Part shown: positions 1 through 6,168 of the stretch, one piece after another
Numbering within the stretch: position 1 is the stretch's first letter
Layout: each line of letters starts with the position of its first letter
Source: an uncultured Bacteroidales bacterium
Lineage (GTDB): Bacteria; Bacteroidota; Bacteroidia; Bacteroidales; P3
Direction of reading: 5' to 3'
NCBI GenBank assembly: GCA_947177315.1
Contig: CAMWTX010000026.1
Span: forward strand, 1 to 12,955
DNA: 12,955 nt
Notes under the pieces: generated by a model
The model's input: only the letters and a program-made list of their open reading frames with translations
Database searches by the model: none
Told to the model about the DNA's origin: nothing
Made by a program: the position numbers and the translations under genes

Positions 1-624
1 GGCACAGCACCTGAAACCGAGCCCGAACCCGCATTTGAACCGCTTCCCGAACCCGAACCGATACCGCAACCCGAACCCGACCTGTCGGATTTCATAGCCC
101 GTCCCGACGACGAGCCCACCTCCTACGTAACCAGCCTCACCGCCATGGCGCAGGCCCAGGCCGGAGAACAGGACATGTCGCAGGTGGCGGTATTCTCCAC
201 CGCCATGCCCGACGAAAAGGTGGTGAAGCAGGTGGAACAGCGTTCCGACATATTCACCCGTCTCAAGGAAACCGGGCAGATGCCGGCGGCCGCCGACCAA
301 AACGCCCTCAAATCCCTGGTTGACCGCATCAAGGGCAACAAAACCGTAAACGACGCGCACCAACCCGTTTGCGGAGAACTGCGCTCCTGCATCGGCATCA
401 ACGAAAAATTCCTGTTCATCAACGAACTCTTCAAGGGCAACATCAAGGAATACGGCGATATGCTCCAGGCTTTGGACAACGCGCAGAACGAAACGGAAAT
501 GAACGAAGCCTTGCTTCCCTTACGGCAGAAATACACCTGGAACGAAGAATCGCTGGCCTACATAACGCTCTCCGAAATCATCCGGAAGAAATTCGGCTGC
601 GCCCCGCAAAGCATGCAGGATTAA
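1..624 (+). CDS. Conserved hypothetical protein, 5'-truncated, Pro/Glu-rich linker plus small C-terminal domain
   Basis: The reading frame is open from the first base to a TAA at 622-624, so the start lies outside the window; the first in-frame ATG (145) is unlikely to be the true start because the frame upstream reads as a sensible Pro/Glu-rich linker (EPEPAFEP, EPEPIPQPEP). After this linker comes an Ala/Glu/Lys-rich stretch and, at about nt 385-600, a compact conserved-looking segment containing SCIGINEKFLFINELFKGN and then TWNEESLAYITLSEII. That IGIN-x-F-x-F-x-ELF pattern is one I associate with uncharacterised Bacteroidetes proteins whose N-terminus is often a membrane or DNA-binding part; here that part is not visible. 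It ends 23 bp before gmk in the same direction, so co-transcription is likely. Function not recognised. Confidence 0.75.
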   Translation, partial: GTAPETEPEPAFEPLPEPEPIPQPEPDLSDFIARPDDEPTSYVTSLTAMAQAQAGEQDMSQVAVFSTAMPDEKVVKQVEQRSDIFTRLKETGQMPAAADQNALKSLVDRIKGNKTVNDAHQPVCGELRSCIGINEKFLFINELFKGNIKEYGDMLQALDNAQNETEMNEALLPLRQKYTWNEESLAYITLSEIIRKKFGCAPQSMQD

Positions 625-647
625 CGCGCTTTCATTATCTTTGAGCC

Positions 648-1226
648 ATGGAACACAACGGCAAACTCATTATTTTCTCCGCCCCCTCGGGTTCGGGAAA
701 GACCACCATCGTACACCGGCTCCTAGATAGGTTTCCTCAGCTGAAATTCTCGGTTTCCGCCACCTCGCGCGCCATGCGGCCGGGCGAACAGAACGGCAAG
801 GACTACCATTTTCTTTCGGTGGATGAATTCAAGCAGTACCGCGACCAAGACCGGTTTCTCGAATGGGAAGAAGTCTATCCCAACCAGTTCTACGGCACGC
901 TGATGAGCGAAGTGGAAAAAATCTGGAACGCGGGCGGCCACGTGGTGTTCGATGTGGATGTAAAGGGCGGCCTGAACATCAAGCGCAAGTTTCCCGAACG
1001 CACGCTGGCGGTCTTTGTATCGCCCCCCTCCTTGCAGGAACTCGAGAACCGCCTGCGCAAACGCGGCACGGAAACCGAAGAAAGCCTCAAAAAACGCGTG
1101 GGAAAAGCCGACCTGGAAATGCAGTCGGCGCCCCTTTTCGACAGGATTATCATCAACGACAATCTGGAAGAAGCCGTGCAGGAAGCCGTGCAGGCCGTAG
1201 GCGAATTTCTTGAAAAACCCCTCTGA
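648..1226 (+). CDS. gmk: Guanylate kinase
   Basis: Phosphorylates GMP (and dGMP) to GDP with ATP in the cytoplasm, an essential purine nucleotide step. The 192-residue product has the normal length. Visible motifs are the P-loop APSGSGKTT (residues 12-20), the GMP-binding stretch SRAMRPGEQNGKDYHF (40-55), YGT in the lid/GMP region, DVDVKGG after the central strand and the C-terminal RLRKRGTETEESLKKR segment, all in the canonical order. The ATG at 648 places the P-loop at the usual distance from the N-terminus. It follows the upstream unknown gene by 23 bp and precedes nadD by about 20 bp; a gmk-nadD pair is common in Bacteroidetes, which supports a shared transcript. Nothing unusual is seen. 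Confidence 0.97.
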   Translation: MEHNGKLIIFSAPSGSGKTTIVHRLLDRFPQLKFSVSATSRAMRPGEQNGKDYHFLSVDEFKQYRDQDRFLEWEEVYPNQFYGTLMSEVEKIWNAGGHVVFDVDVKGGLNIKRKFPERTLAVFVSPPSLQELENRLRKRGTETEESLKKRVGKADLEMQSAPLFDRIIINDNLEEAVQEAVQAVGEFLEKPL

Positions 1227-1249
1227 ACGCCCTCCCCAAAACGGTGCTG

Positions 1250-1861
1250 ATGCAGATTATCCTTTATTTCGGCTCGTTCAATCCCGTGCACAACGGACAT
1301 ATCGCCCTGGCAGACGCCGTTTCGAAGCGCTACCACGCCAAGGTTTGGTTCGTGCTTTCGCCGCAAAACCCCTTTAAGCAAGACCGGACGCTATGGGATG
1401 AAAACCTGCGGGCCCGCCTGCTGAAACAATCGCTCCGCCCCTACGATGCGCTTGCATACTGCGATGCCGAACTGAATCTTCCCAAACCCTCCTATACGAT
1501 AGACACCCTGCGATACCTGCAGGAACGGCATCCGCAAACGGAATTCCTGCTCCTGATGGGAGAAGACAACCTTTCGGGGCTGCACCGCTGGAAAGAGATA
1601 GACCGAATCATGAACCTCTGCCGCATTCTCGTCTATCCGCGCAAAGCCCAAAAAGAAACCGCCCCGCAACCGGACACCTATCCGATTATGGAGCGGTTCG
1701 CTCATAAAATAAGCATTCTCGAAGACCTTCCGCTGCTGGATATTTCCTCTACCGAAATACGGCAAAAACTATCCGAAGGTCAGGACATTTCAAGCCTCGT
1801 GCCCTGGCAAGCCTCCGGCGCCGACGGCTTTCAGTATTTCAACAACGAAAAGACCTCGTAA
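1250..1861 (+). CDS. nadD: Nicotinate-nucleotide adenylyltransferase
   Basis: Transfers AMP from ATP to nicotinate mononucleotide to form deamido-NAD in NAD biosynthesis. From the ATG at 1250 the 203-residue protein opens MQIILYFGSFNPVHNGH, giving the nucleotidyltransferase signature GSFNPVHNGH at residues 8-17; the second signature, DISSTEIR, is at 164-171. MGEDNLSGLHRWKEI matches the region of the family that contacts the substrate. A GTG two codons upstream (1244) is an alternative start, but 1250 gives the usual short N-terminus of the family. The gene starts 23 bp after the gmk stop. Its last ten codons overlap the end of the convergent apt gene by 31 bp, so no separate terminator fits between them. 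Confidence 0.95.
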   Translation: MQIILYFGSFNPVHNGHIALADAVSKRYHAKVWFVLSPQNPFKQDRTLWDENLRARLLKQSLRPYDALAYCDAELNLPKPSYTIDTLRYLQERHPQTEFLLLMGEDNLSGLHRWKEIDRIMNLCRILVYPRKAQKETAPQPDTYPIMERFAHKISILEDLPLLDISSTEIRQKLSEGQDISSLVPWQASGADGFQYFNNEKTS

Positions 1862-2358
1862 TCCGGGCCTATCTTGGCTCTGCCCTTCAAGGCTTCCAGT
1901 TCCAGCAAAAAGCAGACCCGTATATCGGTTACACCCAGTTGCTTAACCAATTCCAAGGCCGCCACGGTGGTTCCGCCGGTAGCCAGCAGATCGTCGTGCA
2001 GGAGCACCTTGTCTTTGGGATTAAGCGCGTCTTTGTGTATCTCTATGCTGTCCTGCCCGTATTCCAACTGGTAGGAATACGACAGTTTTTCGGCCGGCAG
2101 CTTGCCTTTCTTGCGGATGGGCACAAAACCGGCGTTGAGTTTATAGGCCAGAATGCTGCCGAAAATAAATCCTCTCGATTCGATGCCGATTACTTTCGTG
2201 ATGCCTTTGCCGGCATACCGCTGCACCAGCAGGTCGGTGGCCAGCTCGATAGAACGGGGGTCTTTGAAAAGGGTCGTAAGGTCGCGGAAGAGAATGCCCT
2301 CTTTAGGAAAATCCGGTATATCGCGAACCTGTTGTCTCAAATATTCGATGCGTTCCAT
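1831..2358 (-). CDS. apt: Adenine phosphoribosyltransferase
   Basis: Salvages adenine: adenine plus PRPP gives AMP and pyrophosphate, in the cytoplasm. The 175-residue length is typical. The PRPP-binding motif VLLHDDLLATGGTT lies at residues 118-131, GIESRGF at 58-64, and the flexible-loop region KLPAEKLSYSYQLEYG at 86-101; the N-terminus IPDFPKEGILFRDLTTL is also characteristic. The ATG at 2356-2358 is the only sensible start. It is convergent with nadD and its stop codon lies inside nadD (31-bp overlap). The ferritin gene lies 79 bp upstream on the same strand but a terminator-like hairpin separates them, so apt may have its own promoter; none is obvious in the short gap. Confidence 0.97.
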   Translation of the reverse strand: MERIEYLRQQVRDIPDFPKEGILFRDLTTLFKDPRSIELATDLLVQRYAGKGITKVIGIESRGFIFGSILAYKLNAGFVPIRKKGKLPAEKLSYSYQLEYGQDSIEIHKDALNPKDKVLLHDDLLATGGTTVAALELVKQLGVTDIRVCFLLELEALKGRAKIGPDYEVFSLLKY

Positions 2359-2380
2359 GTATCTATATCTCTTCTTGCAT

Positions 2381-2416
2381 TAAAATGCCAAGGAAAGAAA
2401 CTCTCCCCTTGGCATT
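2381..2416 (-). terminator. Terminator-like hairpin downstream of the ferritin gene
   Basis: ATGCCAAGG at 2385-2393 pairs perfectly with CCTTGGCAT at 2407-2415, with a 13-nt loop. Read on the - strand, the stem is followed by TTTTA, a short T-tract. It lies 22 bp after the ftn stop, so it most likely ends ftn transcripts, possibly leakily into apt. The T-tract is weak, so an mRNA-stabilising hairpin is an alternative. Confidence 0.6.
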
Positions 2417-2437
2417 CTTTGGGATTGGATTCCGTGT

Positions 2438-2923
2438 TTACTTGCGTTCGCCGAACTTGCTGTCCAACTGGAAAAGGGCGGTCTGTCCGAACTTTTCGAT
2501 TTTGGAAACGATATCGGAAGCCGTAGCTTCTTCTTCCACCTGTTCGCGGACAAACTGCCAGAAAAAGTCTTCGCTCGCCTTGTCCTTGTCGGCCACCGCG
2601 ATGTCGAGCAGTTTGTTGATAAGGTCGGAAACGTGGCATTCGTGCGCATAGACGGCCTTGAACATATCGAGCAAGGATTTCCAGCTGCCGGGAACTTCCT
2701 TGAGGGCGCTCATCTTGGCCGTGCCGCCGCGCTGAATCAGGAAATGCGCCATCATATAGGCGTGTTCGGTTTCTTCCGCCGCCTGTTTCTTGAGCCAGCT
2801 GCCGAAGCCTCCGAAACCTTCTTTTTCGCAAAAGAACGACATGGAGGTGTACAGGTTGGCAGACCACATTTCAGCGGCAATCTGTTCGTTAAGGGCTTTT
2901 TCAAGTTTCTTTGAAATAACCAT
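2438..2923 (-). CDS. ftn: Non-haem ferritin, iron storage
   Basis: Oxidises Fe(II) and stores it as a ferric mineral in a cytosolic 24-subunit shell. The 161-residue product matches prokaryotic ferritins in length. All ligands expected from E. coli FtnA (offset by one) are present: E18, E51, H54, E95, Q128 and E131, so the ferroxidase site looks complete; the helix motifs EMWSANLYTSMS, AAEETEHAYMM and FWQFVREQVEEE are clear. No haem-binding Met in the bacterioferritin context was evident. The ATG at 2921-2923 gives the standard short N-terminus. The leader is AT-rich without a strong Shine-Dalgarno sequence, as is usual in Bacteroidetes. Upstream lies a 356-bp divergent intergenic region that may carry iron or redox control, but no known operator was recognised. 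Confidence 0.96.
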   Translation of the reverse strand: MVISKKLEKALNEQIAAEMWSANLYTSMSFFCEKEGFGGFGSWLKKQAAEETEHAYMMAHFLIQRGGTAKMSALKEVPGSWKSLLDMFKAVYAHECHVSDLINKLLDIAVADKDKASEDFFWQFVREQVEEEATASDIVSKIEKFGQTALFQLDSKFGERK

Positions 2924-3095
2924 GGCTTTAAGTTTTTATATTGATTTTCAACAATCTTTTATGAACACAACTTTTATTTCATCGGTGTTCATGTTTTCGC
3001 TTCGGTCTCCGTTATCCCCCCAAAAGGGGAAAAACCGGAAAGCAGGGGCGAATTTACCAAAAAAAGCGATACCCCGGAAACAGCCCTGTGGCATA

Positions 3096-3141
3096 TCCCG
3101 TGGCAGTATGCAAAAAATTTCCCGTGGCTTTGTGCAAAAAA
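3096..3141. repeat. Two 22-bp near-identical direct repeats upstream of the surface-protein cluster
   Basis: Copies at 3096-3117 and 3120-3141 share TCCCGTGGC at the start and TGCAAAAAA at the end, differing only at three of the four bases between (19/22 identical). The period is 24 bp, a little over two helical turns. A third partial TGCAAAA is at 3153-3159 and another TGTGGCATA-like partial at 3088-3095. The arrangement resembles a tandem operator, but no known regulator site was recognised. Confidence 0.6.
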
Positions 3142-3143
3142 GC

Positions 3144-3174
3144 ATTGTATTATGCAAAACCTTTATTATATTCG
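3144..3174 (+). promoter_or_regulatory. Candidate Bacteroidetes-type promoter for the first surface-protein gene
   Basis: ATTG at 3144-3147 and TATATTCG at 3167-3174 are separated by 19 bp, close to the Bacteroidetes vegetative pattern TTTG-N19-TAnnTTTG with one mismatch in each box. It would give a leader of about 100 nt before the ATG at 3280. It overlaps the last of the TGCAAAA repeats, which would suit regulation. Judged by eye only. Confidence 0.35.
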
Positions 3175-3279
3175 CCAGCCGTTTCGTTCAAGACGCGCCG
3201 GGAGGAAACCCACCCTGCCCATCTTGTGCAAGACGGAACAACCGAAACACAAATTATTAATTATCAAACAACAACTACA

Positions 3280-6090
3280 ATGAAAAAGTTGCTCTATTCG
3301 GGCCTAAGCGCCCTGATGATGCTCCTCGCCTTGATAGGCGTGGGCAAAGCACAGACTGTAACCTTCTCGCCTGATCCTAACGATGGTACGGTAGCCGCCA
3401 ACCAAGAAATCACGATTACTTACAGTGGCAACGCCACGGTTTATTACCGTATGTACTCATCCTTGACCGATGCCCAAAACGACCCGATTTTCAATGGCTC
3501 AGGATCGGATGACGCTTTCTACGATGCCTATGATGACGGTACAATCATCCAATATAGCCAGACTCACCCTGTAATCACAACCGGAAAGACCGTTATCCGG
3601 GTTGGTCTCCACGATGACGGTTGGGTTAAAACCGACATCTACGCCGAATACACCATCGCCAGTAGCGGTCCTTCGGTAACCTTCTCGCCTGCGCCTGAAG
3701 ATGGTGCGGTAGCCGCCAATCAAGAAATCACGATTAATTACAGCGGTAACGGCACAGTTTATTACCGTATGTACTCATCCTTGACCGATGCCCAAAACGA
3801 CCCGATTTTCAATGGCTCAGGATCGGATGACGCTTTCTACGATGCCTATGATGACGGTACAATCATCCAATATAGCCAGACTCACCCTGTAATCACAACC
3901 GGAAAGACCGTTATCCGGGTTGGTCTCCACGATGACGGTTGGGTTAAAACCGACATCTACGCCGAATACACCATCGCCGGTGGCGAAACACCTGGCCCGG
4001 AACCGACCACCCCTGCGGTACCTTTGACCTTTAAACCGGGAACTGGAACGGAAGTGGTAGATCATAGCGCCATTCTCATCCAAACCGACGAGCCAGCCGA
4101 TATTTACTACAGACTTTATGCATCTTTAGAAGCCGCTCAAGCTGATAATGACAATTGGTCTGGGTCTGACAAAACCAATCTTGTTCAATATTCCGCCAAA
4201 ACAGCTCCCAAAATAACACAAGACAGTACCGTTATAAAGGCCGCCGCCTGGTTAACGGATAAATGGGATGTATTCTCCTATGCCGAATATACCATTCAAG
4301 CGACCACCCCAACCCCAACCGTTCCGGATTATACGCTTGCCTTCAGCCCCGATAACGACAATAACGTGGAAGCCGGGCAATTCATTACCATTACCCCCTC
4401 CCCTGAATTGGCAAACAACAACCACGTAATTTATTACCAACTCTATGCTACAACGGATGCCGCAGATGCTGCGGTCTGGCCGGCAGGGACTATGTTCCTT
4501 GATGAAAATGAAGTGGTATTGTATGGCAGTCAAAACCGCCCCCAGATCACCAACGAAAAACCCGTGCTTAGGGCTGGAGTATATAACAGAACTACAGGTG
4601 TATTCGCATGGATAGCCTCTTCCAAGACCGTTAAAGAATACACCATCGGTCAGACAAGAGAACCTTTCGTGATTTCTTTTGCGCCCGAAGCCAGCGAAGA
4701 AGTGGATGCCAACACATCGGTAACGCTTTCCACCACGCCTGCCCTGTCGGAAGGTTTTGAACTCTACTACCAAATGTTTGCCTCCGAATCGGCGGCAAAA
4801 GGCGCCACTTGGACATCCGGTACTGCCGATGCTCCCGAGTATGGCACCATGACAAAATTCACCCGTGCCCGGACTCCCATCATTACCGACACAATGCCCG
4901 TTGTGAGAGCGGCCGTATGGAATGCCACCACCTATCTGTGGGAAAGCGACACCGTAGTTACCTACACGGTTAAGCAAGTGGAAGAACCGATTGTTCTGAC
5001 CTTTAACCCTGCTTCCGGCACGGAAGTGGAAGAAGGCGATACGGTAAAGATTGAATGCTCGGACGAAGAAGCCGTGATTTACTTTATGATGTTCGACACC
5101 AAGGCCAGTGCCGAAAGCTTCAGCGATGAAGATTGGGCTGAGGCCGTTGCGGATGAGATTGCGATTCTGTATGACGAACCCGTTGAAGATGATGAAACCG
5201 TCGGCTATCCGGTTATCACCAAAGAAAAACCGGTTATCAAGGCTGGCTATGCCATCGTAGATGAAGACGCAAACATTACCTGGCATTTTACCTATGCCGA
5301 ATACACCGTTAAGGAAGAAACGCCCGATCCCGACAAGGTTGCCGCTCCCACTTTCTCGGTAGCCGCCGGTGCGGTGGATTCCAACACCGTGGTAACGATT
5401 GCCAAGGGCACCGCCGACAGCATTTTTGTGGCTTTCGGTAAAACCGTCGAAGAAGCCGTGGCTTTTGCCAAACACACTGCCAATGTTACGGTAACCATCG
5501 TTAAAGACACCGTTATCCGCGCCTACGCGATGAAAGACGGCAAGTATTCCGACACCATCGACCGGGCCTACACCCTCAAGCCTGCCGTAACGGTTCAAGA
5601 CACCGTAGAAACCCCCACTTTCAGCGTGGCCGGTGAAGTGGAAAAAGGCACGAAAGTAACCATTGCCTGCGCTACCGAAGGCGCCAAGATTTACTACACC
5701 GTAAACGGGGATGTTCCCACGGCTCAAAGCACCGAATACACCGCCCAAATCGTTATCGACTCGGCCATGACCATCAAGGCTATCGCGGTTAAAGAAGGTT
5801 CGGTGGATTCCAAAGTGGCCGAAGCCTCCTATACCATTAAGACCGTTGCCAACGAAGGCGCCGAACTGGCGGGCATTCGCCTCTACCCCAACCCGAACAA
5901 CGGCGAATTTAACGTAAGCGTTCCGGTTCGCGTTCAGGTGGAAGTGTTTACCGTTAATGGCATGCTGGTAAAGGATATGACGATTGCCCAAGGCAATACG
6001 CAGATCCGCTTGGAAAACAGCGGTATCTACTTTGTACGCTTTACCGCCGAAAACGGACAGGCTGCCGTTAAACGCGTCATCGTACGCTAA
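3280..6090 (+). CDS. T9SS-exported surface protein with about eight tandem chitobiase-C/Fn3-associated-like modules
   Basis: The 936-residue protein starts MKKLLYSGLSALMM, a Sec signal peptide ending near GVGKAQ (residue 26); this favours ATG 3280 over an in-frame extension to 3088. Eight beta modules follow at roughly 27-127, 133-233, 248-340, 350-457, 462-566, 571-678, 687-767 and 776-854. Each has the pattern TFSP...I.....IYYR/T......P.I....TVI+A......Y.EYTI, which resembles chitobiase/beta-hexosaminidase C-terminal or Fn3-associated domains; module 8 (KIYYTVNGDVPTAQSTEYT) is the clearest. Residues 864-936 form a T9SS type A sorting domain with LYPNPNNGEFN and the terminus KRVIVR. No catalytic domain is visible. 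Modules 1 and 2 are nearly identical; later ones are diverged. It is first of three T9SS cargo genes. A stalk, adhesin or glycan-binding role is inference; Sec/T9SS export is well supported. Confidence 0.9.
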   Translation: MKKLLYSGLSALMMLLALIGVGKAQTVTFSPDPNDGTVAANQEITITYSGNATVYYRMYSSLTDAQNDPIFNGSGSDDAFYDAYDDGTIIQYSQTHPVITTGKTVIRVGLHDDGWVKTDIYAEYTIASSGPSVTFSPAPEDGAVAANQEITINYSGNGTVYYRMYSSLTDAQNDPIFNGSGSDDAFYDAYDDGTIIQYSQTHPVITTGKTVIRVGLHDDGWVKTDIYAEYTIAGGETPGPEPTTPAVPLTFKPGTGTEVVDHSAILIQTDEPADIYYRLYASLEAAQADNDNWSGSDKTNLVQYSAKTAPKITQDSTVIKAAAWLTDKWDVFSYAEYTIQATTPTPTVPDYTLAFSPDNDNNVEAGQFITITPSPELANNNHVIYYQLYATTDAADAAVWPAGTMFLDENEVVLYGSQNRPQITNEKPVLRAGVYNRTTGVFAWIASSKTVKEYTIGQTREPFVISFAPEASEEVDANTSVTLSTTPALSEGFELYYQMFASESAAKGATWTSGTADAPEYGTMTKFTRARTPIITDTMPVVRAAVWNATTYLWESDTVVTYTVKQVEEPIVLTFNPASGTEVEEGDTVKIECSDEEAVIYFMMFDTKASAESFSDEDWAEAVADEIAILYDEPVEDDETVGYPVITKEKPVIKAGYAIVDEDANITWHFTYAEYTVKEETPDPDKVAAPTFSVAAGAVDSNTVVTIAKGTADSIFVAFGKTVEEAVAFAKHTANVTVTIVKDTVIRAYAMKDGKYSDTIDRAYTLKPAVTVQDTVETPTFSVAGEVEKGTKVTIACATEGAKIYYTVNGDVPTAQSTEYTAQIVIDSAMTIKAIAVKEGSVDSKVAEASYTIKTVANEGAELAGIRLYPNPNNGEFNVSVPVRVQVEVFTVNGMLVKDMTIAQGNTQIRLENSGIYFVRFTAENGQAAVKRVIVR
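3358..3978 (+). repeat. Tandem duplication of a 303-bp module with a perfect 222-bp core
   Basis: Units at 3358-3660 and 3676-3978 (318-bp period, in frame, 106 codons) encode modules 1 and 2 of the surface protein. The first 81 bp differ at 11 positions; from 3439-3660 versus 3757-3978 I read 222 bp with no difference. The sharp boundary between diverged and identical parts suggests gene conversion or a recent unequal crossover rather than simple ageing of a duplication. Confidence 0.93.
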
Positions 6091-6102
6091 TTCAAATTTT
6101 AG

Positions 6103-6141
6103 GCCACGGCAAAATGAGGGAAACCAAAATTTTGCCGTGGC
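6103..6141 (+). terminator. Hairpin between the first and second surface-protein genes
   Basis: GCCACGGCAAAAT (6103-6115) and its perfect complement ATTTTGCCGTGGC (6129-6141) form a 13-bp stem with a 13-nt loop, 12 bp after the stop codon. The following TATTAGTTT is only a weak T-tract, so partial termination or mRNA 3'-end stabilisation is plausible, leaving read-through into the next gene possible. Confidence 0.7.
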
Positions 6142-6168
6142 TATTAGTTTATAAACACATTGAAAAAC

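Larger units (their letters stand above)
2924..3279. other. Divergent intergenic region between ftn and the surface-protein cluster
   Basis: This 356-bp stretch separates the - strand ferritin gene from the + strand T9SS cluster and should carry both promoters. Its ftn-proximal half is AT-rich (2931-3000). Open frames run through it, including an in-frame extension of the downstream gene back to 3088, but these lack signal peptides or recognisable protein character. The notable content is a pair of near-identical 22-bp direct repeats (3096-3141) and a candidate promoter for the + strand gene. I see no small RNA or small gene I can support. Confidence 0.6.

Noticed and set aside
1244..1249. 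GTG start for nadD two codons upstream
   Set aside because: ATG at 1250 gives the typical family N-terminus; the GTG cannot be excluded but adds nothing.
2948..3157. 69-codon open frame on the - strand upstream of ftn
   Set aside because: No family resemblance, runs through the low-complexity repeat region, and lacks a supported start; treated as chance.
3096..3159. CRISPR-like array
   Set aside because: Only two good copies, separated by 2 bp with no spacers, and no cas genes in the window.
3088..3279. In-frame extension of the first surface-protein gene upstream of 3280
   Set aside because: It would place 64 non-signal residues before a perfect signal peptide and would cover the repeats and the likely promoter.
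4252..5991. Long antisense open frame (579 codons) opposite the first surface-protein gene
   Set aside because: It reads as Gly/Phe/Asn/His-rich sequence with no domain, and is a by-product of strong codon bias in the sense gene, whose signal peptide, modules and sorting domain are clear.
6160..6168. TTG start for the adhesin-like gene
   Set aside because: ATG at 6169 begins a standard signal peptide; a TTG three codons earlier is less likely.
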